Notes: generated by a model not told the origin, from the sequence alone. Numbered from the stretch's first letter, positions 46,126-55,842 are shown. The stretch: 58,323 nucleotides of DNA from Mycobacterium arosiense ATCC BAA-1401 = DSM 45069 (GCF_002086125.1 NZ_MVHG01000025.1:1-58323); one strand, 5' to 3'. Numbers and translations are program-made.

Positions 46126-47123
46126 GGGCTCACCCCCGCCAGCTCCAGACCGGCGCGCACCATCTCGGCCGTCGCCTTCGGGTCGCTCATCACCAGCGGC
46201 ACCGAGCGCACCGCCACGCCGGCGATGTCGGCGTGGTCGTCCTCGCTCACCAGCCAGCCGTCCAGGATGCCGGTGTCGCGGCGCGCGCCGTAGTGGCGTC
46301 CGACCGCCTCGGCGGTGGACTCGACCCCGATCACCGACAGGCACGCATCGGCCATGCCGCGCAGAGGCTTTCCACCGATGATCGGCGAGTAGCCGACGAT
46401 CGGGGCGCGCGCCCCGCGCAACGCGCCGCGAATGCCGGGGACGGCCAGGATCGCGCCGACGCTCACCACCGGATTCGACGGCGCCAGCAGGATCACGTCG
46501 GCGTCCGCGATGGCCGCCGTGGCATCGGTTGTGGCGGTCGCCTTTTCGGCGCCGACGAACGCGAAGCTATGGGTGGGCACCTGGGCCCGGTGGCGCACCC
46601 ACCACTCCTGGAAGTGGATGGCTCGCCGGCCGCCGTCGTCGGGATCGGTTATCACCACGTGGGTCTCGCAGCGGTCGTCACTGGCGGGCAGCAGCCGCGC
46701 GCCGGGCTGCCAGCGGTCGCACAGCGCGGTGGTGATCTGCGACAGGGGATAGCCGGCATTGAGCATCTGGGTGCGCACCAGGTGGGTGCCCAGGTCCCGG
46801 TCGCCGAGCCCGAACCAGTCCGGCTGCACCCCGTAGCGCGCCAATTCCTCTTTGGCGTGCCAGGTTTCGTTGCGGTGCCCCCACCCTCGCTCCGGATCTA
46901 CACCTCCACCTAAGGTGTACATGCAGGTGTCCAAATCGGGGCAGACTCGCAGTCCGTGGATCCAGGCGTCATCGCCAATGTTGACGATCGCCGTCAGCTC
47001 GTGGCTGCTGGGTTCGATGTCCGGATGCCGTTGCGTTTGAAATCGACCGAGCCCGAACAGCTGTTGAACCCCCAGCAGGAAGCGGGCGCCGCCAACCCCA
47101 CCAACCAGAACGGTGACCTTCAC
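46122..47123 (-). CDS. fbiA: Phosphoenolpyruvyl/2-phospholactate transferase FbiA
   Basis: 333-residue CofD-family enzyme that joins the EPPG/LPPG donor to Fo, giving (dehydro-)F420-0. Seen: [44 protein letters not shown] and [19 protein letters not shown], all family blocks. GTG start with GAGG 5 nt upstream and TACTGT some 20 nt upstream as a -10. Operon with fbiB. Divergent from whiB2. Confidence 0.94.
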   Translation of the reverse strand: MKVTVLVGGVGGARFLLGVQQLFGLGRFQTQRHPDIEPSSHELTAIVNIGDDAWIHGLRVCPDLDTCMYTLGGGVDPERGWGHRNETWHAKEELARYGVQPDWFGLGDRDLGTHLVRTQMLNAGYPLSQITTALCDRWQPGARLLPASDDRCETHVVITDPDDGGRRAIHFQEWWVRHRAQVPTHSFAFVGAEKATATTDATAAIADADVILLAPSNPVVSVGAILAVPGIRGALRGARAPIVGYSPIIGGKPLRGMADACLSVIGVESTAEAVGRHYGARRDTGILDGWLVSEDDHADIAGVAVRSVPLVMSDPKATAEMVRAGLELAGVSP

Positions 47124-47325
47124 TTAAGCCTCACAAAGCACGACAGTACTGCCCGGCGAGCCCGCCGTGGCGGGCCCGTCGGGGGTGCCTCAAAGTTGCG
47201 GTTGCCCAGCGGTTGTGGGCAACTCGTGGGAAAGTTGAGGGTTGTGTGATCGACACGCCGAAGGCCCAAAACAACAGAAACGCCGAAATTCGATCACGAG
47301 ATGGTATGGAAATGCGCCGAAGTGC

Positions 47326-47354
47326 TTGACCCGGCAGGTCAACCCGTGTCTAAT
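47326..47354 (+). promoter_or_regulatory. SigA-type promoter for whiB2
   Basis: TTGACC, 17 bp, TCTAAT: five of six bases match the consensus at each box with ideal spacing. It would give a leader of about 135 nt before the whiB2 ATG. The rest of the 374-bp fbiA-whiB2 gap (47124-47497) shows no further gene; the fbiA -10 (TACTGT) is at its left end. Confidence 0.6.
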
Positions 47355-47497
47355 CACAACAGTGTCATTTCCCGGTTGGCCGGCCGACTCCGGTGTCGCA
47401 GACCGAGATTCGATCACTTGTTCGAATTGTCTGTACATCAGAACAGTGGGAAACCAATCACTCTCTCTCCAATCAAGCTGAGGAGGCGGACGACCGT

Positions 47498-47851
47498 ATG
47501 TCTTACGAATCATTTCGAGGCGCCATGGCGAACACGCCGCACACTGACATCGACCCGGCACTGGACCGCCCCGCTCGGCCGCATTTGACCGTGGTCCCTG
47601 ATGCCCCAATCGCTTTCGAGCCCGAGCCGGCCGCCGATCAGTGGCAGGACCGGGCGCTGTGCGCCCAGACCGACCCCGAGGCCTTCTTCCCCGAAAAGGG
47701 TGGCTCCACCCGCGAGGCCAAGAAGATCTGCCTGGGGTGCGAGGTGCGCCATGAGTGCCTCGAGTACGCCCTCGAGCACGACGAGCGGTTCGGCATCTGG
47801 GGCGGTTTGTCCGAACGTGAGCGCCGCCGCCTCAAGCGCGGCATCATCTGA
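47498..47851 (+). CDS. whiB2: Fe-S regulator WhiB2 (WhmD)
   Basis: 117-residue WhiB protein with the four cluster cysteines Cys55, Cys78, Cys81 and Cys87 (ALCAQTD; CLGCEVRHEC), the GIWGG turn at 99-103 and a basic C-terminal DNA-binding end (RERRRLKRGII). Needed for septation and division in mycobacteria. ATG at 47498 is taken, with GGAGG 11 nt upstream; a later GTG would give the 89-residue form annotated in M. tuberculosis. The first ~40 residues vary among species. Confidence 0.9.
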   Translation: MSYESFRGAMANTPHTDIDPALDRPARPHLTVVPDAPIAFEPEPAADQWQDRALCAQTDPEAFFPEKGGSTREAKKICLGCEVRHECLEYALEHDERFGIWGGLSERERRRLKRGII

Positions 47852-47904
47852 CGCACGCTGATCGCAACGCGCGCGCAGCGTTGCGACGCCCGACGCCGGG
47901 GCGG

Positions 47905-48438
47905 TTATTCGTCGTCGATCGTCGGATCGATGACCGACGGCTCAACGTCGAGATAGATGGCGACCTGGGCCACCAGGATTTCGTGCAGCAGGTCGCCGAG
48001 CTCGACGGTGTCCTTCGCCCGTCGTTCAATCGGCTTGCGGAACAACACGATTCGCGCCCGCGTGGAGTTGCCGCGGATGTCGACGCCGGCCGGGATCAAA
48101 CGCGCCAGCGGGATCGGCCCGTCGGCGATCACCTCGGGCGGCCACTGCACGCTGTCGGGGTCCTTGGCCGAGATGCGCGGAATCTCGTCGACCGCCACGT
48201 CCAGTTCGCCCAGCCGGTCGGCCCAGCTCCGCTCGATGGGTTCGTAGGCCTCCAGCACCGCCATGTCGAACCGCTCGGCGCGGCTACGCCAGCCCGGCAC
48301 GGTCGGGGGCAACAGCGGGCCGCGCATATCGCGCCCGCGGCGGAAGAGTCGATGGGTAGCGGCTCGGCGCGGAGCCGGTCCGTCGTAAAACCGATCTCTT
48401 CGGGGGGAGCTGCGCGAATCGCCGCGGGATTCACTCAT
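47905..48438 (-). CDS. Metallopeptidase-like family protein (Rv3259-like)
   Basis: 177-residue protein. The core starts at MRGPLLPPTVPGWRSRAERF and continues with MAVLEAYEPIERSW, VQWPPEVIADGPIPLARLIP and ARIVLFRKPIERRA, close to Rv3259. It belongs to a family often called zincin-like metallopeptidase, but here the motif is LLHEILVAQ: the second His of HExxH is absent, so catalysis is doubtful. ATG at 48438 adds an Arg-rich leader; starting at the inner Met (M of MRGPLL) gives the 139-residue M. tuberculosis form. Divergent from the DUF3499 gene. Confidence 0.8.
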   Translation of the reverse strand: MSESRGDSRSSPRRDRFYDGPAPRRAATHRLFRRGRDMRGPLLPPTVPGWRSRAERFDMAVLEAYEPIERSWADRLGELDVAVDEIPRISAKDPDSVQWPPEVIADGPIPLARLIPAGVDIRGNSTRARIVLFRKPIERRAKDTVELGDLLHEILVAQVAIYLDVEPSVIDPTIDDE

Positions 48439-48515
48439 CGAGCCGATGGTAACGGTTGCACATCGAGGGCCGGCCGGTTGCGCGTGTCCGGCGCTTCGGC
48501 GGCGTTTGCGCACGA

Positions 48516-48521
48516 TAGCCT
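48516..48521 (+). promoter_or_regulatory. Putative -10 box for the DUF3499 gene
   Basis: TAGCCT ends 8 nt before the GTG at 48529. Confidence 0.35.
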
Positions 48522-48528
48522 TTCGCTC

Positions 48529-48966
48529 GTGAACGTTCCCCGTCGCTGTTGCCGGCCCGGGTGCCCGCACTACGCCGTGGCGACCCTGACGTTCGTCTAT
48601 TCGGACTCGACGGCAGTCGTCGGTCCGCTGGCGACCGCGCGGGAACCGCATTCCTGGGACCTGTGCGTCAGCCATGCCGGCCGGATCACCGCCCCACGCG
48701 GGTGGGAGCTGGTGCGCCACGCCGGACCCCTGCTCTCCGAGCCCGCCCACCCCGACGAGGACGACCTTGTCGCCCTCGCCGACGCGGTGCGCGAGGGAGG
48801 CCGTCGCGGCGCGCCGCCCCCCGCAGTGAACGGCTTCGCCGATGCGCACTGCCATCCTGGTGGCGCCCAGGCCACCGCGCCCAGCAGCAGCGTGCTCGCA
48901 CCGCCCGAGCATCGGTCCGGACGACGCCGCGGGCATCTGCGGGTGTTGCCCGATCCCAGCGACTAG
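48529..48966 (+). CDS. DUF3499-family protein (Rv3258c-like)
   Basis: 145-residue actinobacterial protein. The N-terminal RRCCRPGCPHYAVATLTF and WDLCVSHA provide Cys/His pairs that suggest a small zinc site. The C-terminal half is low complexity and Arg/Pro-rich. GTG start with a -10 box 8 nt upstream. It lies just before pmmA on the same strand, separated by 63 bp with a further TAGGCT box. Function unknown. Confidence 0.8.
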   Translation: MNVPRRCCRPGCPHYAVATLTFVYSDSTAVVGPLATAREPHSWDLCVSHAGRITAPRGWELVRHAGPLLSEPAHPDEDDLVALADAVREGGRRGAPPPAVNGFADAHCHPGGAQATAPSSSVLAPPEHRSGRRRGHLRVLPDPSD

Positions 48967-49029
48967 CTAGCCTCTGGTTCGTGGCCCGATAGGCTGACGG
49001 CCAAGAGTTCACGTCGTCAGGAGTCCCGC

Positions 49030-50430
49030 ATGTCTCGGCCCGCCGCGACAGTCCACCGTGTCGTCAAGGCGTACGACGTTCGTGGGCTGGTCGGCGAAGA
49101 GCTCGACCAGCCGCTGGTCACCGATCTCGGCGCAGCCTTCGCCAAACTGATGCGCGGCGAGGGCGCCGGCCAGGTCGTGATCGGCCACGACATGCGGGAC
49201 AGCTCGCCCACGCTGGCCGCGGCGTTCGCCGCGGGCGTGACAAGCCAGGGGCTGGACGTCGTGCGCATCGGCCTGGCATCCACCGATCAGCTCTACTTCG
49301 CCTCCGGGCTGCTGGACTGCCCCGGCGCCATGTTCACCGCGAGCCACAACCCGGCGGCCTACAACGGCATCAAGCTATGCCGTGCGGGCGCCAAACCGGT
49401 CGGCGCCGACACCGGCCTGCGGCAAGTCGCCGACGACGTGATCGCCGGCGTCGACGGCTACGACGGCGACCCCGGCACCGTCAGCGATCGCGACGTGCTG
49501 GCCGACTACGGGCGGTTTTTGCGGTCGCTGGTGGACACCGCCGGGCTGCGCCCGCTGCGGGTGGCCGTGGACGCGGGCAACGGCATGGCCGGTCTGACCA
49601 CGCCCGCCGTCCTCGGCCCGATCGGCTCGATCACGTTGCAGCCGTTGTACTTCGAGCTGGACGGCTCGTTCCCCAATCACGAGGCCAACCCGCTCGACCC
49701 GGCCAACCTGGTGGACCTGCAGGCCTTCGTGCGCGAGACCGGCGCCGACATCGGCCTGGCCTTCGACGGGGACGCCGATCGCTGCTTCGTGGTCGACGAA
49801 CGCGGCAACCCCGTGTCGCCGTCGACGGTGACCAGCCTGGTGGCCGCGCGCGAGCTGGGCCGCGAGATCGGCGCGACCATCATCCACAACGTGATCACCT
49901 CGCGCGCGGTGCCCGAACTGGTCGCCGAGCGCGGCGGCACGCCGCTGCGGTCCCGGGTGGGGCACTCCTACATCAAGGCGCTGATGGTCGAGACCGGCGC
50001 GATCTTCGGCGGTGAACATTCGGCGCACTATTACTTCCGCGACTTCTGGGGCGCCGACTCCGGGATGCTGGCGGCGCTGCATGTGCTGGCCGCCCTCGGC
50101 GAGCAGGACCGCCCGCTGTCGGAGTTGACCGCGGACTACCAGCGCTACGAATCGTCCGGCGAGATCAACTTCACGGTGGCCGACGCCGCGAGATGCACCG
50201 AAGCGGTGCTCAAGTCGTTCGGCACCCTGATCCACTCCCTCGATCACGTGGACGGGGTGACGGCCGACCTGGGCGACGGCCGCTGGTTCAACCTGCGCAG
50301 CTCCAACACCGAGCCGTTGCTGCGGCTCAACGTGGAGGCGCGCACGGCCGAGGACGTGGCCGCGGTGGTCGCCCAGATCAGCGCCGAGATCAGCGCGGCC
50401 AACGCGGCGGGCGCGAAGGCCGCGCCGTGA
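49030..50430 (+). CDS. pmmA: Phosphomannomutase
   Basis: 466-residue alpha-D-phosphohexomutase (Rv3257c-like; called manB or pmmA) that interconverts Man-6-P and Man-1-P. Active Ser in MFTASHNPAAYNGIKL, metal loop DGDADRCFVVDERG, sugar loop GGEHSAHYYF and phosphate loop LRSSNTEPLLRLN are complete. AGGAG ribosome site. With manA (below) and manB (at 40.5 kb) it supplies GDP-mannose. The stop overlaps the next GTG (GTGA). Confidence 0.94.
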   Translation: MSRPAATVHRVVKAYDVRGLVGEELDQPLVTDLGAAFAKLMRGEGAGQVVIGHDMRDSSPTLAAAFAAGVTSQGLDVVRIGLASTDQLYFASGLLDCPGAMFTASHNPAAYNGIKLCRAGAKPVGADTGLRQVADDVIAGVDGYDGDPGTVSDRDVLADYGRFLRSLVDTAGLRPLRVAVDAGNGMAGLTTPAVLGPIGSITLQPLYFELDGSFPNHEANPLDPANLVDLQAFVRETGADIGLAFDGDADRCFVVDERGNPVSPSTVTSLVAARELGREIGATIIHNVITSRAVPELVAERGGTPLRSRVGHSYIKALMVETGAIFGGEHSAHYYFRDFWGADSGMLAALHVLAALGEQDRPLSELTADYQRYESSGEINFTVADAARCTEAVLKSFGTLIHSLDHVDGVTADLGDGRWFNLRSSNTEPLLRLNVEARTAEDVAAVVAQISAEISAANAAGAKAAP

Positions 50431-51527
50431 ACGCCACCCGGGCGGTGGATCTCGAGGACACCGAGGGTCTGCTGGCGGCCGACCGTGGCGGCCTGCTGCG
50501 GGCGGCGTCGTCGGCCGGTGCGCAGGCGCGCGCGATCGCAACCGCGGTCGACGAGGACGCGCTGGACCCGCTGCGCGCGGACGACCGTCCGCGCAGCGTC
50601 ATCTGGGTGGCCGGCCGCGGTACCGCCGAGACCGCCGGGACGATGCTGGCCGCGACGCTGGGCGGAGCGGCGTCGCAACCGTTCGTCCTCGCCGGCCAGG
50701 CACCGCCCTGGGTGGGTCCGCTCGACGTGCTGATCGTCGCGGGCGGCGATGCCGGCGATCCCGCGCTGGCCGGCGCGGCCGCGACCGGGCTGCGCCGTGG
50801 CGCCCGGGTGGTGGTGGCGGCGCCGTACGAGGGCCCGCTGCGCGACGCCACCGCAGGGCGCGCGGCGGTGCTGGCGCCCCGGCTCTGGGTCCCCGACGAA
50901 TTCGGGCTGTGCCGGTATCTGGCCGCCGGCCTGGCGGTGGTGCACGCCCTGGACCCGCGGCCCGAGGTCGACCTGGGCTTGCTGGCCGACGAACTGGACG
51001 CCGAGGCGCTGCGCAACAGCGCCGCCCGCGAGCTGTTCACCAATCCGGCCAAACTGCTGGCCGCGCGGATCGCCGAGCGTCAGGTCGCGCTGGCCGGCGA
51101 CGGCGCCGCGACGTTGGCGCTGGCCCGGCACGGCAGCTCGGTGCTGTTGCGGGTCGCGAACCAGGTGACCCCGGCCACCGGCCTGCCGGACGCGCTGGTC
51201 GCCCTGCGCGCCGCGGCATCGGACGGCTTCGAGGATCCCGACGCCGCCCTGTTCCACGACGAACAGATCGACGGGCCGCTGCCGCCGCGGTTGCGGGTGC
51301 TTGCCGTCGTCCTGGCGGCCGAGCAGCCGGGCGTGACCGCGCGGACCGCCGGGCTCGACAACGTCTACCTGCTCGCCGCCGAGGACGTGCCCGACGGGCC
51401 CGGCGGCTCGGCCGGTTACGGCGTTTCGCCGGCGCTGGGGGGGCCCGGTAGCCCCGAGCAGCAACTGGCAGTATTGGCCGTCCGGCTGGAAATGGCCGCG
51501 GTTTACATGCGACTGGTGCGGGGATAG
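50427..51527 (+). CDS. SIS-domain / TobH-like protein (Rv3256c-like)
   Basis: 366-residue protein located between phosphomannomutase and mannose-6-phosphate isomerase in all mycobacteria I can recall. DNA-coded features: LEDTEGLLAADRGGLLRAAS at the start, a SIS-like sugar-phosphate core (SVIWVAGRGTAETAGTML, VLIVAGGDAGDP) and a helical C-terminus. The actinobacterial family resembles bifunctional PGI/PMI proteins but lacks clear catalytic residues. GTG overlaps pmmA by 4 bp; manA begins 8 bp after it. Role in mannose metabolism inferred from context only. Confidence 0.82.
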   Translation: MNATRAVDLEDTEGLLAADRGGLLRAASSAGAQARAIATAVDEDALDPLRADDRPRSVIWVAGRGTAETAGTMLAATLGGAASQPFVLAGQAPPWVGPLDVLIVAGGDAGDPALAGAAATGLRRGARVVVAAPYEGPLRDATAGRAAVLAPRLWVPDEFGLCRYLAAGLAVVHALDPRPEVDLGLLADELDAEALRNSAARELFTNPAKLLAARIAERQVALAGDGAATLALARHGSSVLLRVANQVTPATGLPDALVALRAAASDGFEDPDAALFHDEQIDGPLPPRLRVLAVVLAAEQPGVTARTAGLDNVYLLAAEDVPDGPGGSAGYGVSPALGGPGSPEQQLAVLAVRLEMAAVYMRLVRG

Positions 51528-51535
51528 ATACGACA

Positions 51536-52762
51536 GTGGAACTGCTTCGCGGGGCCTTGAGAACGTACGCCTGGGGTTCGCGTACCGCCATCGCCGAGTT
51601 CACCGATCGTCCGGTGCCGGCGGCACACCCCGAGGCCGAACTCTGGTTTGGGGCCCACCCGGGCGACCCGGCCTGGCTGGAGAAGGACAACGGCGAAATC
51701 ACGTTGCTCGAGGCGCTGGTCGACGACCCGGAAGGACAGCTCGGGCCGGCGTCCCGGGCCCGCTTCGGCGACGCGCTGCCGTTCCTGGTCAAGGTGCTGG
51801 CCGCCGACGAGCCGCTGTCCCTGCAGGCGCACCCCAGTGCGGCGCAGGCGGCCGAGGGCTACATGCGCGAGGAGCGGGTCGGCATTCCGCTGACCTCGCC
51901 GGTGCGCAACTACCGCGACACGTCGCACAAGCCCGAGTTGCTGGTGGCGCTGCACCCGTTCGAGGCGCTGGCCGGCTTCCGGCAGGCTTCGCGCACCGTC
52001 GACCTGTTGCGGGCGTTGGCCGTCTCCGACCTGGACCCCTACATCCACCTGCTCAACGACCAGTCCGACGCCGACGGCCTGCGCGCACTGTTCACCACGT
52101 GGATCACCGCGCCGCAGCCCGACGTCGACGTCCTGGTGACCGCCGTGCTGGACGGCGCGATCGCGTACCTCAGCTCGGGGGCAACCGAATTCGCGGCCGA
52201 GGCCAAGACCGTGCTCGAGCTCGGCGAGCGCTATCCCGGCGACGCCGGGGTGCTGGCGGCGCTGTTGCTGAACCGCATCACCCTGGCCCCGGGCGAGGCG
52301 ATTTTCGTCTCCGCCGGCAACCTGCACACCTACCTGCGCGGTTTCGCGGTGGAGGTGATGGCCAATTCCGACAACGTGTTACGGGGCGGGCTGACCCCCA
52401 AGCACGTCGACGTGCCCGAGCTGCTGCGCGTGCTGGACTTCGCGCCCACCACCGAGGAGCAGCTGCGACCGCCCATCCGCCGCGAGGGCTTCGGCCTGAT
52501 CTATGAGACGCCGACCGACGAGTTCGCCGTCGCGCTGCTGCAGCTCGACGATGAGTACGTCGGCCACGAGGTGGATGCGACGTGCCACTACGACGGCCCG
52601 CAGATCCTGTTGTGCAGCCAGGGCTGCACCACGGTGCACGGCAAATCCGGTTCGCTGACGCTGAAACGGGGGATGGCCGCCTGGGTCGCGGCCGACGACG
52701 CCCCCATCCGGTTGGTCGCGCACGAACCCACCAAGTTGTTCAGGGCGACGGTGGGGCTGTGA
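51536..52762 (+). CDS. manA: Mannose-6-phosphate isomerase
   Basis: 408-residue type I zinc isomerase (Fru-6-P to Man-6-P). Zinc ligands are in LSLQAHPS (His) and KPELLVAL (Glu), with FVSAGNLHTYLRGFAVEVM giving a further His, and GLTPKHVDVPELL conserved. GTG start; operon with pmmA and Rv3256c. The 3' end overlaps the convergent flavoprotein gene by 23 bp. Confidence 0.94.
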   Translation: MELLRGALRTYAWGSRTAIAEFTDRPVPAAHPEAELWFGAHPGDPAWLEKDNGEITLLEALVDDPEGQLGPASRARFGDALPFLVKVLAADEPLSLQAHPSAAQAAEGYMREERVGIPLTSPVRNYRDTSHKPELLVALHPFEALAGFRQASRTVDLLRALAVSDLDPYIHLLNDQSDADGLRALFTTWITAPQPDVDVLVTAVLDGAIAYLSSGATEFAAEAKTVLELGERYPGDAGVLAALLLNRITLAPGEAIFVSAGNLHTYLRGFAVEVMANSDNVLRGGLTPKHVDVPELLRVLDFAPTTEEQLRPPIRREGFGLIYETPTDEFAVALLQLDDEYVGHEVDATCHYDGPQILLCSQGCTTVHGKSGSLTLKRGMAAWVAADDAPIRLVAHEPTKLFRATVGL

Positions 52763-54158
52763 GGGCGGGCCGCCGTCTGACGGCTTCGCGCCGCTCGCGC
52801 AGCCACAGCCGCAAATTGTGCGCCATGGCGCGGCCGATGATCCGCGGCGGCGGGACCATATAGAGGCTGTCCAGCAGGGAGAAGCGCCGCAGGAACCATT
52901 CCGCCAGAACGGGATCGGTCTCGGCGGCGCCGAGGAATTGATCGAACAGCGCCCCTGAGGGCCGCCACCACCAGGGGATGGTTCCCTTCGTGCCGGCGTG
53001 GTGGAACGTGACGTCGCCGATCGCGTTCATCGTCCACACCGGGAAGGTGCTCTTTGCGGTGGCCCGGTTCAGCGCCGCGGCCACCTGATCGTCGGGCAGT
53101 CGCAGCGCGCGGCGCAGATGACCGGCCTGCAGCGATGTCATCGTCATGCCCTGCCCGAAGGTGGGATTGAAGCTGGCCACCGCATCGCCGAAGGGGAGGA
53201 TGCCGGCCGGGAGGCGCTCCAGCTTGTCGTAGCGGCGCCACCGGCTGGCCGGGAAGGCGTGAAACGCCGGATCGCCCAGCGGTTCGGCGCGCGTCAGCGC
53301 GGCGTTGAGGTGGTCCGGAAGCAGCCGCCGCGCCAGTTCCAACATCTCGGGAAAGGTCTTCGGCGGCTTGGCGTTTGCCACGCCGAACGTGGTCAGCACC
53401 CAGGTGCCGTCCTCGTAGCACAGCATGCCCATCCCCAGGGACTCGTCATGGGAAGCGCCGGCGACCACCACCTTCTCCGCGATCAGCCCGTCGGGGATGC
53501 AAAACTGCTGGGTGGCGTAATGGATGCCGATGTCCATTTCGTGTTCGACCGGACGCGCAAACCCCCACTGCGTCAACCACACCGGCAGCCGGGTGCCCCG
53601 GCCCGCCGCGTCGACGACCAGGTCCGCCGCCACGAACTCCCGGTCGTTGCCGTCCGGGTCGGCCGGGTCCAGCAGCACGCCGGTCACGCGCTGTCGCGCC
53701 GGGTCGAAGCGCGGTTCGGCCACGGAGCGCCGCGCCACGGTGACGTTGTCGATGCCGCGGACCCGCGTGCGCAACTGCCACTCGAGGTGCGGGCGGCTGG
53801 GCACGTAGGCGGTGAACTCGTCGCGCAACGTGTGGCCGGTGCCCAGCACGTGGCCGGCGGCGCCCAGGTGGATGCAGTCGGGCCGGTTCTGCAGTTTGGG
53901 CACGCCGGCGGCCACCATGTCGTCCAACAGCCCGGGGAACAGGTCCTCGAATTCCATCGCCCCGCGCGCCATCAACATGTGCAGGTGTCGGTCCTGGGGC
54001 ACGGTCGCCCGGTTCGCCGGTTCGGCCGGCAATTCGTCGCGCTCGTACACGGTCACCCGCGAATACGCCTCGGCGAGCACCCGCGCCGCGCAAAGGCCCG
54101 CGATGCTGCCCCCGATGACGACGGCGTGATCCCTGGCCGTTGCTGCGCTATCCGGCAT
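52740..54158 (-). CDS. FAD-dependent monooxygenase-like protein (Rv3254-like)
   Basis: 472-residue flavoprotein of the PHBH/squalene-epoxidase-like type. AVVIGGSIAGLCAARVLAEA is the FAD loop, then DRHLHMLMARGA, VVDAAGRGTRLPVWL and the second FAD motif LPFGDAVASFNPTFGQGMT. No membrane helix. ATG at 54158 is the natural start; the open frame upstream lies in the permease control region. Substrate unknown. Divergent from the permease gene 63 bp away. Confidence 0.87.
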   Translation of the reverse strand: MPDSAATARDHAVVIGGSIAGLCAARVLAEAYSRVTVYERDELPAEPANRATVPQDRHLHMLMARGAMEFEDLFPGLLDDMVAAGVPKLQNRPDCIHLGAAGHVLGTGHTLRDEFTAYVPSRPHLEWQLRTRVRGIDNVTVARRSVAEPRFDPARQRVTGVLLDPADPDGNDREFVAADLVVDAAGRGTRLPVWLTQWGFARPVEHEMDIGIHYATQQFCIPDGLIAEKVVVAGASHDESLGMGMLCYEDGTWVLTTFGVANAKPPKTFPEMLELARRLLPDHLNAALTRAEPLGDPAFHAFPASRWRRYDKLERLPAGILPFGDAVASFNPTFGQGMTMTSLQAGHLRRALRLPDDQVAAALNRATAKSTFPVWTMNAIGDVTFHHAGTKGTIPWWWRPSGALFDQFLGAAETDPVLAEWFLRRFSLLDSLYMVPPPRIIGRAMAHNLRLWLRERREAVRRRPALTAPPSP

Positions 54159-54221
54159 TGGCGGAGAGTACCCAGTACTGTGACGGACCAATGGCTCCCA
54201 GCGTTGGGAAAGGGCGAATGC

Positions 54222-55739
54222 ATGGTCAATCGATGGCGGACCAAGTCGATCGAGCAATCAATCGCCGATACCGACGAGCCGGACACCAAGCTGCGCAAGG
54301 ACCTGACCTGGAAGGACCTGGTCGTGTTCGGCGTCGCGGTGGTGATCGGCGCGGGCATCTTCACGGTCACCGCGTCCACCACCGGCGACATCACCGGCCC
54401 CGCCATCTGGGTGTCGTTCGTGATCGCGGCGGGCACCTGTGCGCTGGCCGCGCTGTGCTACGCCGAGTTCGCCTCGATGTTGCCGGTGGCCGGTAGCGCC
54501 TACACCTTCTCCTACGCCACCTTCGGGGAGTTCCTGGCCTGGATCATCGGCTGGAACCTGCTGCTGGAATTGGCGATCGGCGCCGCCGTGGTGGCCAAAG
54601 GCTGGTCGAGCTATCTGGGCACGGTCTTCGGATTCGCCGGTGGCACGGCCAGATTCGGCGGGGCACAGGTCGACTGGGGGGCGCTGGTGATCGTCGGCGG
54701 CGTGGCGACTTTGATCGCGTTGGGCACCAAACTGTCGTCGAGGTTCTCGGCGGTGGTCACCGCGATCAAGGTGTCGGTGGTGATCTTCGTCGTGGTGGTC
54801 GGCGTCTTCTACATCAAGCGCGCCAACTATTCGCCGTTCATCCCCAAGGCGGAGGCCGGTCGGGAGGCCAAGGGCATCGACCAGTCCGTCCTGTCGCTGC
54901 TGACCGGCGCGCACAGCAGCCACTACGGCTGGTACGGCGTGCTGGCCGGGGCGTCCATCGTGTTCTTCGCGTTCATCGGGTTCGACATCGTCGCCACCAT
55001 GGCCGAGGAGACCAAGAATCCGCAGCGCGACGTGCCGCGGGGAATCCTGGCGTCGCTGGGCATCGTGACCTTGCTCTACGTCGCGGTTGCCGTCGTGCTG
55101 TCCGGCATGGTGTCCTACACCCAACTCAAGACGGTTCCGGGCGGCGGGCAGGCGAACCTGGCCACCGCCTTCACCGCGAACGGCATCCACTGGGCGAGCA
55201 AGATCATCTCCATCGGCGCGCTGGCGGGCCTGACCACCGTGGTGATGGTGCTGATGCTCGGCCAGTGCCGGGTCCTGTTCGCGATGGCGCGCGACGGGCT
55301 GTTGCCGCGGTCACTGGCCAAGACGGGTTCGCATGGCACCCCGGTGCGGATCACCGTGCTGGTCGCGCTGGTGGTGGCCGTGACCGCATCGGTCTTCCCC
55401 ATCACCAAGCTCGAGGAGATGGTGAACGTCGGGACCCTGTTCGCCTTCGTCTTGGTCTCGGCCGGCGTGATCGTCCTGCGCCGCACCCGGCCGGACCTGG
55501 AACGTGGTTTCAAGGCGCCCTGGGTGCCGTTGCTCCCGATCGCGTCGATCGGCGCCTGCCTGTGGCTGATGCTCAACCTCACCGCGCTCACCTGGGTCCG
55601 ATTCGCCGTGTGGCTGGTGGTGGGCACGGCGATCTACGCCGGCTACGGCTACTGGCACTCGGTGCAGGGCCGTCGGGAGGAAGGGGAGGCCGAACCCAGC
55701 GACGCCCTCGAGGCCGATCCGAGCAGCCCGGTGCCCTAG
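54222..55739 (+). CDS. APC-family cationic amino acid permease (Rv3253c-like)
   Basis: 505-residue transporter with twelve or more helices. The first helix contains VVIGAGIFTVTASTTGDITG, the APC substrate motif, and YAEFASMLPVAGSAYTFSYA is the second family mark; FFAFIGFDIVATMAEETKNP is typical of CAT-type members. Likely imports cationic amino acids. ATG at 54222 is preceded by GGGAAAGGG. It sits next to the alk genes but a separate promoter region follows it. Confidence 0.88.
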   Translation: MVNRWRTKSIEQSIADTDEPDTKLRKDLTWKDLVVFGVAVVIGAGIFTVTASTTGDITGPAIWVSFVIAAGTCALAALCYAEFASMLPVAGSAYTFSYATFGEFLAWIIGWNLLLELAIGAAVVAKGWSSYLGTVFGFAGGTARFGGAQVDWGALVIVGGVATLIALGTKLSSRFSAVVTAIKVSVVIFVVVVGVFYIKRANYSPFIPKAEAGREAKGIDQSVLSLLTGAHSSHYGWYGVLAGASIVFFAFIGFDIVATMAEETKNPQRDVPRGILASLGIVTLLYVAVAVVLSGMVSYTQLKTVPGGGQANLATAFTANGIHWASKIISIGALAGLTTVVMVLMLGQCRVLFAMARDGLLPRSLAKTGSHGTPVRITVLVALVVAVTASVFPITKLEEMVNVGTLFAFVLVSAGVIVLRRTRPDLERGFKAPWVPLLPIASIGACLWLMLNLTALTWVRFAVWLVVGTAIYAGYGYWHSVQGRREEGEAEPSDALEADPSSPVP

Positions 55740-55766
55740 CCACCCCGTGCTTTACAAAGCTACATA

Positions 55767-55782
55767 TTTTGTCTAGACAGAA
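55767..55782. promoter_or_regulatory. Palindromic operator candidate upstream of alkB
   Basis: A 16-bp near-perfect palindrome centred on TGTCTAGACA (10 bp perfect), 61-76 nt before the alkB ATG in an AT-rich patch. The TetR gene at the end of the alk operon (alkX) is the likely binder; this is inferred. Confidence 0.5.
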
Positions 55783-55842
55783 GACGTAGACGGCGGTATT
55801 GTCCAACCTCGACGTGGTGTGACTCACAGGGAGGGTTGGCAG

